Of a stretch of DNA of 64,000 nt, positions 19,953 through 28,463 are shown one piece after another; position 1 is the first letter of the stretch, and the number at the start of each line of letters is the position of its first letter. Under the pieces are notes generated by a model. That model ran no database searches and was not told the DNA's origin. It was given only the letters and a program-made list of their open reading frames with translations. This DNA comes from Nocardia amikacinitolerans NBRC 108937 (lineage in GTDB: Bacteria; Actinomycetota; Actinomycetes; Mycobacteriales; Mycobacteriaceae), in contig NZ_BDAU01000083.1 of NCBI RefSeq assembly GCF_001612615.1, positions 145,328-209,327 on the forward strand, given 5' to 3'. Both the position numbers and the translations under genes were made by a program.

Positions 19953-21667
19953 AGGGCGCCGCCGTCCTGATTCGCCGTTCCCACGGCGTTCATGCTCTCA
20001 GCGCCTGTGGTGCCCGTGCTCTCGGCACCCGTGGCACCTAGGCTCTCAGCGCCTGTGGTGCTCATGCTCTCAGCGCCCGTGGTGCTCATGCTCTCAGCGC
20101 CGCTGCCCACTGTCTCGGCGTCGGCGGCGCGCACGGAATCGGTGCCGTAGGCGCGCACGGTCTCGGCGGCGGCGACGGCCTTCAGCACCGCCATCGCCTT
20201 GTTGCGCGATTCCACGTCCTCGTAGTCCGGGTCGGAGTCGGCGACCACGCCCGCGCCCGCCTGGACGTACGCGACGCCGTCCTTGAGCAGGGCGGTGCGG
20301 ATGGCGATCGCGGTGTCGGCGTCGCCCGCGAAGTCGAGGTAACCGACGACGCCGCCGTAGACGCCGCGCCGGGTCGGCTCGAGTTCCTCGATGAGTTCCA
20401 TCGCGCGCACCTTCGGCGCGCCCGAGAGCGTGCCCGCCGGGAAGCAGGCGCTCACCGCGTCCAACGCGACCTTGCCCGGCTTCAGCCGCCCCGACACCGT
20501 CGACACCAGGTGCATGACGTGGCTGTAGCGCTCGATGTGCCGGTACTCGGTGACGCGCACCGTGCCAGGCTGGCAGACCCGCCCGAGATCGTTGCGGCCG
20601 AGATCGACGAGCATCAGGTGCTCGGCGTTCTCCTTCTCGTCGGCGAGCAGGCCCTTCTCCAGCAGCAGGTCGTCCTCTTCGGTGAGGCCGCGCCAGCGGG
20701 TGCCCGCGATCGGGTGCGTGGTCGCCACGCCTTCCTTCACGGTCACCAGCGATTCCGGGCTGGAGCCGACGATGGAGAAGGCAGTGCCACCCTCGCCGTC
20801 GGGGACGTGGATCAGGTACATGTACGGGCTGGGATTGGAGGCCCGCAGCATCCGGTAGAGGTCGAGCGGCTCGCCGTGGTAATCCATCTCGAACCGCTGG
20901 GAGAGCACGACCTGGAACGCCTCGCCCGCCTCGATCTCCTTCACCAGCCTGCGCACGCCAGCGCCGAATTCGTCCGAGGTGCGCTGGCGGCGGTAGCTCG
21001 GCTCCGGCTGGTCGAAGACCGAGACGGTGGACGGTGCGGGCGCGGCGAGCGCCTCGGTCATCCGGTCCAGCCGCGCGACCGCGTCGTCGTAGGCCTCGTC
21101 GACCCGATCGGCGGTGCCGTTCCAGTTCACGGCGTTGGCGATCAGGGTGATGGCGCCCTCGTGGTGGTCGAAGGCGGCCAGGTCGGTGGCGAGCAGCAGC
21201 ACCATCTCGGGCAGCCGCAGGTCGTCGGCGGCCAGGTTGGGCAGCCGCTCGATGCGGCGCACCGCGTCGTAGCCGAGGTAGCCGACCATGCCGCCGGTCA
21301 GCGGCGGCAGATCAGGCAGCCGCTCGGTGCGCAGCAGTTGCAGCGTCTCGCGCAGCGCGAGCAGCGGGTCGCCGCCCGAGGGGGCGTCGACCGGAATGTG
21401 GCCGAGCCAGGCCGCTTCGCCGTCCACCACGGTCAGCGCCGACGGGCTGCCCGCGCCGATGAACGACCAGCGCGACCAGGACCGTCCGTTCTCGGCGGAT
21501 TCGAAAAGGAAGGTGCCCGCCCGGTCGGCGGCCAGCTTGCGATAGGTCGACAGCGGAGTTTCGGAGTCCGCCAGCACCTTTCGGGTCACGGGAACCACCC
21601 GGTGTTCCGCGGCGAGCAGATGGAACTGTTCGCGGGTCGTGGTGGTGGGAGTGGACGCGCCAGGCAT
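19949..21667 (-). CDS. trpE: Anthranilate synthase component I with repeat-bearing C-terminus
   Basis: A 572-residue enzyme making anthranilate from chorismate with ammonia or glutamine-derived nitrogen. The chorismate-binding core is complete: AFQVVLSQRFE, SPYMYLI, PIAGTRWRG, LMLVDLGRNDLGRV and FPAGTLSGAPKVRAMELIEELEP. After the core (about residue 505) comes a tail with five near copies of an 8-residue unit, TTGAESMS. ATG at 21667 is chosen; extending the frame further would overlap the whole opposite-strand peroxiredoxin gene. No trpG is next to it. I see no Trp-rich leader peptide before it. Confidence 0.95.
   Translation of the reverse strand: MPGASTPTTTTREQFHLLAAEHRVVPVTRKVLADSETPLSTYRKLAADRAGTFLFESAENGRSWSRWSFIGAGSPSALTVVDGEAAWLGHIPVDAPSGGDPLLALRETLQLLRTERLPDLPPLTGGMVGYLGYDAVRRIERLPNLAADDLRLPEMVLLLATDLAAFDHHEGAITLIANAVNWNGTADRVDEAYDDAVARLDRMTEALAAPAPSTVSVFDQPEPSYRRQRTSDEFGAGVRRLVKEIEAGEAFQVVLSQRFEMDYHGEPLDLYRMLRASNPSPYMYLIHVPDGEGGTAFSIVGSSPESLVTVKEGVATTHPIAGTRWRGLTEEDDLLLEKGLLADEKENAEHLMLVDLGRNDLGRVCQPGTVRVTEYRHIERYSHVMHLVSTVSGRLKPGKVALDAVSACFPAGTLSGAPKVRAMELIEELEPTRRGVYGGVVGYLDFAGDADTAIAIRTALLKDGVAYVQAGAGVVADSDPDYEDVESRNKAMAVLKAVAAAETVRAYGTDSVRAADAETVGSGAESMSTTGAESMSTTGAESLGATGAESTGTTGAESMNAVGTANQDGGAL
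19991..20110. repeat. Five tandem 24-bp repeats inside the 3' end of trpE
   Basis: Units of 24 bp at 19991, 20015, 20039, 20063 and 20087 encode the 8-residue repeat GAESMSTT with substitutions. The period is a multiple of three, so copy changes keep the frame. It lies beyond the enzyme core. Confidence 0.85.
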
Positions 21668-21756
21668 TACTCCATCATCCCAGGGCGGGAGCTCGGGCTT
21701 CGTCCGGCCCGGTCCAAGGCCCCCATCGGCGCGTCGCCGCCGACCAGCGCACCCGG

Positions 21757-21762
21757 TACTGT
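21757..21762 (+). promoter_or_regulatory. Leaderless -10 element for the peroxiredoxin gene
   Basis: TACTGT is followed by seven bases and then ATG at 21770, with no Shine-Dalgarno sequence. It lies in the 102-base region shared with divergent trpE. Confidence 0.45.
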
Positions 21763-21769
21763 CCTGATC

Positions 21770-22231
21770 ATGCGCAAAGGACAGCTCGCCCCGCAGTTCG
21801 AGCTCCCCGACCAGTCCGGCACCCTCCGCTCCCTCGACGAGTTGCTCACCCACGGGCCGCTGGTGCTGTTCTTCTATCCGGCGGCGAACACCCCGATCTG
21901 CACCGCGGAGGCGTGCCACTTCCGTGATCTCTCCGCGGAATTCGTCGCACTCGGCGCGTCCTGCGCCGGCATCAGCGCCGACGCCGTGGACACCCAGGCG
22001 GGCTTCGCCACCAAACAACGGCTCGACTACCCCCTGCTGTCCGATGCCGACGGCGCGGTGGCCGCGCAGTTCGGCGTCAAGCGCGGACTGCTCGGCAAAC
22101 TCGCGCCGGTGAAGCGGCAGACCTTCGTCATCGACACCGACCGCACCGTGCTCGAAGTGATCACTGGAGAGTTGCGGGCCGACGTGCACGCCGACAAGGC
22201 GCTGACCTTCCTGCGCGAGCGCGTGCGCTGA
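21770..22231 (+). CDS. Peroxiredoxin of the BCP/thioredoxin-dependent type
   Basis: A 153-residue thiol peroxidase that reduces hydroperoxides. The active-site segment FFYPAANTPICTAEACHFRD holds the peroxidatic Cys44 and a second Cys49 five residues on, the usual BCP spacing. The conserved PxxxT is present (the proline and threonine of NTPIC are slightly varied), and the length is normal. Start ATG at 21770 is preceded by a leaderless -10. A peroxiredoxin beside trpE is also found in mycobacteria (bcpB, from memory). Confidence 0.9.
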   Translation: MRKGQLAPQFELPDQSGTLRSLDELLTHGPLVLFFYPAANTPICTAEACHFRDLSAEFVALGASCAGISADAVDTQAGFATKQRLDYPLLSDADGAVAAQFGVKRGLLGKLAPVKRQTFVIDTDRTVLEVITGELRADVHADKALTFLRERVR

Positions 22232-22290
22232 GCTCCGCCGAGGCGAAACGCCGGGGCGCGCGCCGCCGACCGTAGACCGACCGGTCGGCC

Positions 22291-22296
22291 TACGCT
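22291..22296 (+). promoter_or_regulatory. Leaderless -10 element for the membrane protein gene
   Basis: TACGCT is followed by six bases and then ATG at 22303, without a Shine-Dalgarno sequence. Confidence 0.48.
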
Positions 22297-22302
22297 GAAA
22301 TC

Positions 22303-22896
22303 ATGACTTCGAGCGAGGTTCGGCCGGACGGCAAATCCAGCGCGTCCGTCTGGCGCAATCGGATCATCGGCGGCGTGGCCCTGTTCGTGGCCGTCGTCGT
22401 CACCTACCTCATCCTGGCCGCCTTCATCCCGCGGTGGTGGGCGCAGCGGCTCGCCGAGATGGTGAACGGCAGCTTCGCCAAGGGCATCGGCTGGGGACTG
22501 CTCCTCGGCGGCATGTGCACCCTCGTCCCGCTGTTGTTGCTGCTGTTCGCGGTGCTGATGTGGCGAAAGCGGGCGGGCAAGTTCCTGGCGGGCGCGGCGG
22601 CGGTGCTCGCCGTCCTCGTGGCCATACCGAATCTCATGACGCTGACCATCGTGCTCGGCGGCAACAACGCAGCCCACGCGGGCGAGCGCATCCTGGACGT
22701 CGACGCGCCCGCGTTCCGCGGCGCCTGTCTGGTTGGCGCTGTGCTCGCGGCGCTGTTCTTCCTCGGCGCGGTGTATCTCGCCACCCGCCGCGAGATGCGG
22801 CGCAGGAAGGCCGCCAAGCAGAACGCCTCCGGGAACACCGCGACACCGACGGCCACCACGCCGGACACGTCTCCGACACGCCACGACCACCTGTGA
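22303..22896 (+). CDS. Small four-helix membrane protein, unknown function
   Basis: A 197-residue protein with four hydrophobic segments at about 21-43, 62-88, 93-120 and 141-161, and a basic, Thr/Pro-rich C-terminal tail (RREMRRRKAAKQ). There is no transporter or enzyme motif. Similar proteins in nocardiae are often labelled permease without evidence. It is preceded by its own putative leaderless promoter and follows the peroxiredoxin gene by 71 bases. Confidence 0.68.
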   Translation: MTSSEVRPDGKSSASVWRNRIIGGVALFVAVVVTYLILAAFIPRWWAQRLAEMVNGSFAKGIGWGLLLGGMCTLVPLLLLLFAVLMWRKRAGKFLAGAAAVLAVLVAIPNLMTLTIVLGGNNAAHAGERILDVDAPAFRGACLVGAVLAALFFLGAVYLATRREMRRRKAAKQNASGNTATPTATTPDTSPTRHDHL

Positions 22897-23040
22897 ATGA
22901 ACTCACGACACGGGTGATCCGTATGACCGTCGAGCGAAGTCGTGGCAAACTCGTGCACGCGAGTGACCGTGACTACGTTTCCCTCTGATCGATAGGCTCC
23001 CTGACTATCCCACGTCACTTGGCTCGAAAGAAGGCGCATA

Positions 23041-23544
23041 GTGACGAAGTGGCTGGATCCCGTGGAACAACGGGCGTGGCGCGCGGTCGTGGCGCTGATG
23101 ACACGGCTGCCGAGCGCGTTGGATACGCAATTGCAGCGTGAATCCGGAGTCACTCATTTCGAGTATTGGGTTTTGACGTTGCTTTCCGAGGAACCGGGAC
23201 ATCGGCTCCAAATGAGTGATCTTGCCCACAAAGCAAATGCCTCGCTATCGCGTCTGTCCCATGTCGTTTCCAAGCTGGAGCGCATGGGCTGGGCGCAACG
23301 CTCGGCGACCGTCGGTCGCCGCGGCGTCCAGGCCGTCCTCACCGACGACGGCTACCTCAAGGTCGTCGAGGCGGCGCCCGGATATCTGGACGCGGTGCGG
23401 CGCTTGGTTTTCGACGGATTGGACGCCACACAGAAGGCGCAGCTCGCCGATCTCAGCGAGGTCCTCGCGCAGCGACTGACCGAGGTGATCGGCCAGCTCG
23501 CGTCGGCCGACGGCGCCGGACGCCGAGACCGGTCGAGCGAGTGA
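23041..23544 (+). CDS. MarR-family transcriptional regulator
   Basis: A 167-residue winged-helix repressor-type protein. The recognition region is QMSDLAHKANASLSRLSHVVSKLERMGWAQR, followed by a wing with GRRGVQAVLTDDG. MarR dimers usually repress a neighbouring transporter or oxidoreductase gene. GTG at 23041 follows GAAGG at about seven bases. The stop is 12 bases from the convergent hisI stop. The best local target is the upstream region at 22897-23040 or distant genes; no clear palindrome was found there. Confidence 0.85.
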   Translation: MTKWLDPVEQRAWRAVVALMTRLPSALDTQLQRESGVTHFEYWVLTLLSEEPGHRLQMSDLAHKANASLSRLSHVVSKLERMGWAQRSATVGRRGVQAVLTDDGYLKVVEAAPGYLDAVRRLVFDGLDATQKAQLADLSEVLAQRLTEVIGQLASADGAGRRDRSSE

Positions 23545-23556
23545 CCGCCTGAGCCG

Positions 23557-23904
23557 TCAGCTCGGTTCGCCGAGCAGCACATCCGAATCGAAGCAGGTGT
23601 GGGTGCCGGTGTGGCACGCCGCGCCCTCCTGGTCCACGACGAGCAGGACGGTGTCGCCGTCGCAGTCCAGCCGCACCTCGTGCACGTACTGGGTATGACC
23701 GGAGGTCTCGCCCTTGACCCAGTACTGCTGGCGCGAGCGCGAATAGTACGTCGCCTTGCGCGATTCCAGGGTTCGGGCCAGCGCCTCGTCGTCCATCCAG
23801 GCGACCATCAGCACATCTCCGGTGCCGCGCTCCTGCGCGACGGCCGCGACGAGCCCCGCCTCGTTGCGCTTGAGTCGGGCGGCGATGGCGGGGTCGAGTG
23901 TCAT
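23557..23904 (-). CDS. hisI: Phosphoribosyl-AMP cyclohydrolase
   Basis: A 115-residue Zn/Mg enzyme that opens the purine ring of PR-AMP in histidine synthesis. MVAWMDDEALARTL, TYYSRSRQQYWVKGETSGH and EGAACHTGTHTCF (Zn-binding Cys and His) are intact. It is monofunctional; the HisE half is not fused and not in the window. It is separated from hisF by a kinase gene and has its own putative leaderless promoter. Confidence 0.95.
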   Translation of the reverse strand: MTLDPAIAARLKRNEAGLVAAVAQERGTGDVLMVAWMDDEALARTLESRKATYYSRSRQQYWVKGETSGHTQYVHEVRLDCDGDTVLLVVDQEGAACHTGTHTCFDSDVLLGEPS

Positions 23905-23910
23905 GCCACC

Positions 23911-23916
23911 GTTATA
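23911..23916 (-). promoter_or_regulatory. Possible -10 element for hisI
   Basis: On the minus strand TATAAC is followed by six bases and then ATG at 23904. It departs from TANNNT at the last base but sits at the leaderless spacing. It would let hisI be transcribed independently of the upstream kinase gene. Confidence 0.35.
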
Positions 23917-23966
23917 ACAGGGCGGTCGCGGCGACATGGTATCGCCCGCGGCCGACCGCCGAGTGG

Positions 23967-25499
23967 TCACTTCAGCGGCGCGGATTTCCACCACTCGGCG
24001 AGCTCGCCCTCTTCGCCGTACGAACCGATCGTGTACATCAGGAACCGATCCCGCCCCCGCTCGTCGAACGTTGTCACCAGCCTCGGCGTCGTCGAGCCGT
24101 CCCCCGCGAGATAGTGATTCGTGTACGACGTGCCCGCGTTGGTCTCGGTGCGGCTTTCGCTCTTTTTCAAATTGCTGGTCGCGGCGAGCACGTCGCTGGG
24201 AGAGTCGTAGACGAACAGGAAGTAGCTCGGATTGCCACTGCCGTCGTGGTAGTCGCAGCCCCATCCCGCGGTCCAGGCGCCGAGGTCGGGACGGGACGGC
24301 GAATTCCAGTACCGCTTGGCCTCCGGCCTCTCCGGGAAGCACCGGGCCCCGAGGTAGCCGAGCCCGCCGCGCTCGGCGGGGATCATCTTCGGGAACTCCT
24401 CGGCGATCGCTCCGTACGGCGGATCGGGATTGAAGTGTCGATAGACGGCGCGGACGCCGAGCGCTCCACCGACGATCACGACCAGCAGCACGGCGAACAT
24501 CACCAGCATCGACAGCCCAACACTGCGCCTGCGTGCGGGCGGCCGGTACCCGTACGGCGGACGTACCGGCGAGGGCGCTGGCGCGGGGATGCCATGCGGC
24601 GGCATCACCGGCATCGGGGCGGGCGTGACGACGGGCCGGGGACCGCTCGGCGTCGGTGGCGGTCCCTGCCAAGGGCCGAGCACGGCGCGCGCGGCTTCGG
24701 CGAACTCGGTGCAGGACCCGAATCGGTCTTCCCGCCGTTTGGCCAACGCGCGCGTGAGGACATCGTCAAGGGCAGGCGGGAGGTCGGGGCGCAGCGCCGT
24801 GACGCGCGGGGGCACCGCCTGTAGGTGGCCTTGGATGACGGCGGCCGGGTTGGCCGACTCGTACGGACTCGTCCCGGTCAGCAACCAGAACAGCGTGCAG
24901 GCCAGCGCGTATTGATCCGCTCTGCCGTCCATCGGCGCGCCGGTCAGCTGCTCCGCCGACGCGTAGGCCAGAGTCGCGGTGAACGTCCCGGTCTGGGTCA
25001 GATGACCGGCGTCGTCGCGCAGCCGGGCGATGCCGAAATCAGTGAGATTCACCCGATTCTGCCCCGCCGACGGGTGCGCGAGCAGGATGTTGGCCGGTTT
25101 GACGTCGCGATGCAGCACCCCCATGCTGTGTGCGAAATCCAGCGCTTTCGCCGTTTCCTCGACGATCTGCACCGCCCGCTCCGGTGGCGTCGCGCGCGGA
25201 TCGATCATCCCGGCGTCCGTGCCGTCGACGTACTGCATCGAGATCCACAGCTGGTCGTCCTCGACGCCGCGATCGAACACCGTGACGATGTTCGGGTGAT
25301 CCAGCTGCGCGACCAGATCCGCTTCGCGTTCGAACCGGGCGCGAATCTCGTTGTCCGCGAACAGCTCACGATTCAACAACTTCAGGGCCGTCGACCGAGG
25401 CAGGCGCGGATGCGCGGCGAGGTACACCGATCCCATCCCGCCCCGACCCAGCTGCCGCTGGATGCGGTAACCCGCGAACACCTCACCCTCGCGCAGCAC
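23967..25499 (-). CDS. Membrane-anchored Ser/Thr protein kinase (Pkn family)
   Basis: A 510-residue receptor-like kinase. The glycine loop is LGRGGMGSVY, the ATP-anchoring Lys is Lys40, the catalytic loop is HRDVKPANILL and the metal motif is DFG. The usual APE is SAE. A Pro-rich linker at about 270-325 leads to one membrane helix at about 328-350, then an extracellular domain of about 160 residues with Cys pairs and many aromatics. Start GTG is close to GGAGGGGGAG. It lies between hisF and hisI in the same direction, where mycobacteria have no kinase. The sensor ligand is unknown. Confidence 0.9.
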   Translation of the reverse strand: MLREGEVFAGYRIQRQLGRGGMGSVYLAAHPRLPRSTALKLLNRELFADNEIRARFEREADLVAQLDHPNIVTVFDRGVEDDQLWISMQYVDGTDAGMIDPRATPPERAVQIVEETAKALDFAHSMGVLHRDVKPANILLAHPSAGQNRVNLTDFGIARLRDDAGHLTQTGTFTATLAYASAEQLTGAPMDGRADQYALACTLFWLLTGTSPYESANPAAVIQGHLQAVPPRVTALRPDLPPALDDVLTRALAKRREDRFGSCTEFAEAARAVLGPWQGPPPTPSGPRPVVTPAPMPVMPPHGIPAPAPSPVRPPYGYRPPARRRSVGLSMLVMFAVLLVVIVGGALGVRAVYRHFNPDPPYGAIAEEFPKMIPAERGGLGYLGARCFPERPEAKRYWNSPSRPDLGAWTAGWGCDYHDGSGNPSYFLFVYDSPSDVLAATSNLKKSESRTETNAGTSYTNHYLAGDGSTTPRLVTTFDERGRDRFLMYTIGSYGEEGELAEWWKSAPLK

Positions 25500-25583
25500 G
25501 CGCTCCCCCTCCTGATTCCGAACACCGGCCGAGCAGCAACACCATAACGTCGTCGCCTGCGCCCGGCCAGCGCGGGCGCGGGG

Positions 25584-26357
25584 TCAGCGGACGACGATGT
25601 TCTCCGCGCGCATGGAGTCTTTGACCTGGCCGATGGTGAGGTCGCCGAAGTGGAAGACGCTGGCGGCGAGGACGGCGTCCGCGCCCGCCTGCACCGCGGG
25701 AGCGAAGTGTTCGAGTGCCCCGGCGCCACCGCTGGCGATGACGGGCACCGAGACGGCGGCCCGGACCGCGCGGATCATCGGCAGGTCGAAGCCGGTCTTG
25801 GTGCCGTCGGCGTCCATCGAGTTCAACAGGATCTCGCCGACGCCCAATTCCGCACCGCGCACGGCCCATTCGACGGCGTCGATGCCGGTGCCGCGCTTGC
25901 CGCCGTGCGTGGTGACCTCCCAGCCGGAGGAAGTGTCCGGCTGGCCGTCGGGCACGGTGCGCGCGTCGACGGAGAGCACGATGCACTGCGAACCGAATCG
26001 CTCCGACATCTCCCGCAGCACCTCGGGCCTTGCGATCGCGGCGGTGTTCACCGAGACCTTGTCCGCGCCGGCGCGCAGCAGCCGGTCCACGTCCTCGACG
26101 GTGCGCACGCCGCCGCCGACGGTGAGCGGGATGAAGATCTGCTCGGCGGTGCGGGTCACCACGTCGATCATGGTGCCTCGGTCGCCGGTGGAGGCGGTGA
26201 CGTCGAGGAAGGTCAGTTCGTCGGCGCCCTGGGCGTCGTAGAGCGCGGCCAGCTCGACGGGATCGCCCGCGTCGCGCAGGTTCTCGAAGTTGACGCCCTT
26301 GACCACCCGGCCCGCGTCCACGTCCAAGCACGGGATCACGCGTACGGCCAACGTCAT
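25584..26357 (-). CDS. hisF: Imidazole glycerol phosphate synthase, cyclase subunit
   Basis: A 257-residue TIM barrel that makes IGP and AICAR from PRFAR using ammonia from HisH. The catalytic Asp residues are in VIPCLDVDAGRVVKG and LNSMDADGTKTGFD; phosphate sites GGGVRT and ASGGAGALEHF are present. ATG at 26357 follows AAGGA at seven bases, only four bases past the impA stop, so it belongs to the priA-impA-hisF unit. Confidence 0.97.
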   Translation of the reverse strand: MTLAVRVIPCLDVDAGRVVKGVNFENLRDAGDPVELAALYDAQGADELTFLDVTASTGDRGTMIDVVTRTAEQIFIPLTVGGGVRTVEDVDRLLRAGADKVSVNTAAIARPEVLREMSERFGSQCIVLSVDARTVPDGQPDTSSGWEVTTHGGKRGTGIDAVEWAVRGAELGVGEILLNSMDADGTKTGFDLPMIRAVRAAVSVPVIASGGAGALEHFAPAVQAGADAVLAASVFHFGDLTIGQVKDSMRAENIVVR

Positions 26358-26361
26358 CGGC

Positions 26362-27189
26362 TCATCCTTCCTCGGCGGTCGACGGATCGGCGACCGTGCA
26401 GATCATCTCGAGCAGTTCTTCGTGTACCCCGGGCGCCGCCGCGAGCACCGAGCCGGAGGTGATGGTCCACGGCTCGCCCGCCAGGTCGGTCACCACGCCG
26501 CCCGCCGCGCGGACCAGCGCGACACCGGCCGCGTTGTCCCACGGGTGATGGCCGAACACGATCGCGCCGCCGAGCACCCCTGCGGCGGTGAAGGCCAGGT
26601 CGATGCCGGTGGAGCCGTGCATGCGCACCCGGGAGGAGAGCCTGCTGAGCGGACCGAGCAGATCGAAGCGGAAGCGGCCGGGGATGCGACCGTCGGAATC
26701 GACGTTGAAGGCGCCGAATCCGATCATCGAGTCGGCCAGCTTCGCGGGCGGCAGCGGCGCGAGCGGTGTGCCGTTGAGCAGTACCGGCCCGCCGCGCATC
26801 GCGGCGTAGCGCTGCCCGAGGATCGGCAGCCAGGTCAGCCCGAGCACCGGTTCGCCGTCGCGCACCAGCGCGAGCAGCATGCCGGACAGCGGGTGACCGG
26901 AGGAGTAGTTGAAGGTGCCGTCGATCGGGTCGAGCACCCACGCGGTGCCGGAGGTCAGCTGCGGACCGCCGAATTCCTCGCCGTGCACCTCGATTCCGGT
27001 GCGCAGGGCCAGCCCCTCGGAGACGGTGCGTTCCAGCTCCAGGTCGAGTTCGGTGGCGAAGTCGTTGCGGCCCTTGGTGACCGCGCTCGGCGCGCCGAGC
27101 CCCTCGACGAAACGCCCGCTGGCGTCGTCGAGGATCTCGCTCGCCACGGCGAGCAGCTCGGGAAGCTCCGCGATCGGGTTGGCAGCCAT
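26362..27189 (-). CDS. impA: Inositol-monophosphatase-family phosphatase in the his cluster
   Basis: A 275-residue Mg-dependent phosphatase. Metal ligands are in EEFGG, the core motif VLDPIDGTFNYSSG, and HHPWDNAAG. The family acts on inositol phosphate or histidinol phosphate. Location between priA and hisF is the same as mycobacterial impA (Rv1604, from memory). No other histidinol-phosphate phosphatase is seen in this his cluster, so a HisN role is possible, though an inositol role is the usual reading. ATG at 27189 follows priA by 10 bases; an extended N-terminus would overlap priA. Confidence 0.88.
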   Translation of the reverse strand: MAANPIAELPELLAVASEILDDASGRFVEGLGAPSAVTKGRNDFATELDLELERTVSEGLALRTGIEVHGEEFGGPQLTSGTAWVLDPIDGTFNYSSGHPLSGMLLALVRDGEPVLGLTWLPILGQRYAAMRGGPVLLNGTPLAPLPPAKLADSMIGFGAFNVDSDGRIPGRFRFDLLGPLSRLSSRVRMHGSTGIDLAFTAAGVLGGAIVFGHHPWDNAAGVALVRAAGGVVTDLAGEPWTITSGSVLAAAPGVHEELLEMICTVADPSTAEEG

Positions 27190-27199
27190 CGGTTTTCGG

Positions 27200-27943
27200 T
27201 CAGCGCACCGCGGCGAGTGCCTCGGGCAGGGTGAACCGGCCCGCGTACAGCGCCTTGCCGACGATCGCGCCCTCCACGCCGTCGGGCACCAGCCCGGCGA
27301 TGGCGACCAGGTCCTCGACGGTGGAGACGCCGCCGGAGGCGACAACCGGGGCGTCGGTCGCCGCGCACACGTCGCGAAGCAGGTCCAGGTTCGGGCCGGT
27401 CAGGGTGCCGTCCTTGGTGACGTCGGTGACCACGTAGCGCGAGCAGCCGTCACGCTCCAGACGCTCGAGCACCTCCCACAGGTCGCCGCCGTCGCTGACC
27501 CAGCCGCGGCCGCGCAGCCGGTGCTCGCCGTCGATGATGCGCACGTCGAGGCCGACGGCGATGCGCTCGCCGTGCCTGGCGATGGCGCTGGCGCACCACA
27601 CCGGGTTCTCCAGCGCGGCGGTGCCGAGGTTGACGCGGGCGCAGCCGGTGGCCAGGGCCGCCTCGAGGGATTCGTCGTCACGGATGCCGCCGGACAGCTC
27701 GACCCGCACGTCGAGCTCGCCGACCACCTCGGCGAGCAGTTCACGGTTGGAGCCGCGGCCGAACGCCGCGTCCAGGTCGACCAGGTGCACCCACTCGGCG
27801 CCCGCCTCCTGCCAGGCCAGTGCGGCGTCGCGGGGCGAGCCGTAGCTGGTCTCGCTGCCCGCCTCCCCCTGGACCAGGCGCACGGCTTCTCCATTGGCGA
27901 CATCGACGGCAGGTAGCAGCACAAGACTCACTCCGAGCAGCAT
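27200..27943 (-). CDS. priA: Bifunctional phosphoribosyl isomerase A (HisA/TrpF)
   Basis: A 247-residue TIM barrel. In actinobacteria PriA isomerises both ProFAR (histidine pathway) and PRA (tryptophan pathway). The two catalytic Asp residues are in LLPAVDVANG and VVTDVTKDGTLTGPN. The lack of trpF beside trpC in this window fits the dual role. ATG at 27943 is nine bases after GGGAG. GTG at 27931 gives an N-terminus closer to the mycobacterial protein and is an alternative. First gene of the priA-impA-hisF run. Confidence 0.95.
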   Translation of the reverse strand: MLLGVSLVLLPAVDVANGEAVRLVQGEAGSETSYGSPRDAALAWQEAGAEWVHLVDLDAAFGRGSNRELLAEVVGELDVRVELSGGIRDDESLEAALATGCARVNLGTAALENPVWCASAIARHGERIAVGLDVRIIDGEHRLRGRGWVSDGGDLWEVLERLERDGCSRYVVTDVTKDGTLTGPNLDLLRDVCAATDAPVVASGGVSTVEDLVAIAGLVPDGVEGAIVGKALYAGRFTLPEALAAVR

Positions 27944-28004
27944 AGTCGGCCACTCCCCGCGCCCCACCTCCGGCCTGCGGAAACACCGACGAGGTCGCCG
28001 CCGG

Positions 28005-28457
28005 TCAAGATCGCGAGTGATCGTCGAGTATCCGGGTGAGCAAGCCGACCAGCTGGCGGCGCTCGGCGGCGGACAGCGCGGCGAGCAATTCGTCCTGCGC
28101 GGTGTCGAGGCGACCGTCCAATTCGTCGAGATGGCGCGCGCCGGAGCGGGTCAGGGTGACGATGTTGCGGCGGCGATCACCCGGGTCGGGGTTGCGTTCC
28201 ACGAAACCGCGGTCGGCCAAATCGTTGAGTGCCGCGACGATGTCGCTGCGATCGATGCGGGTGCGGCGGCCGAGATCGGCTTGGCTCGCTGGACCGAACT
28301 CGCGCAGCGTGGTGAGCAGGGCGTAGTGGTGTCGGCGCGACCCGGTGTCTTCCAGCGCCCGTTCCGTCGCCCGGTCGGCCACGAGGGCGACCTGGTTGAT
28401 CAGCCGGGTGGGCAGCGCACGCAGCCTGCCCGCGACGCCATTGTGCGCGATCTCCAT
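28005..28457 (-). CDS. MarR-family transcriptional regulator
   Basis: A 150-residue winged-helix protein. The DNA-binding region is ADLGRRTRIDRSDIVAALNDL followed by a wing RNPDPGDRRRNIVTLT, with a helical dimer interface at both ends. It is divergent from a small lipoprotein gene and shares with it an array of GTTGG/CCAAC half-sites, the likely operator. The pair sits between hisH and priA and is probably unrelated to histidine. The start is fixed by a leaderless -10. Confidence 0.88.
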   Translation of the reverse strand: MEIAHNGVAGRLRALPTRLINQVALVADRATERALEDTGSRRHHYALLTTLREFGPASQADLGRRTRIDRSDIVAALNDLADRGFVERNPDPGDRRRNIVTLTRSGARHLDELDGRLDTAQDELLAALSAAERRQLVGLLTRILDDHSRS

Positions 28458-28463
28458 GGCACC

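Noticed and set aside
21668..21769. A tryptophan attenuator before trpE
   Set aside because: No short Trp-rich leader peptide and no alternating hairpins with a U run were found in the 102-base gap.
21668..22189. An N-terminal extension of trpE upstream of the ATG at 21667
   Set aside because: It would lie antisense over the whole peroxiredoxin gene, and its text has no similarity to TrpE.
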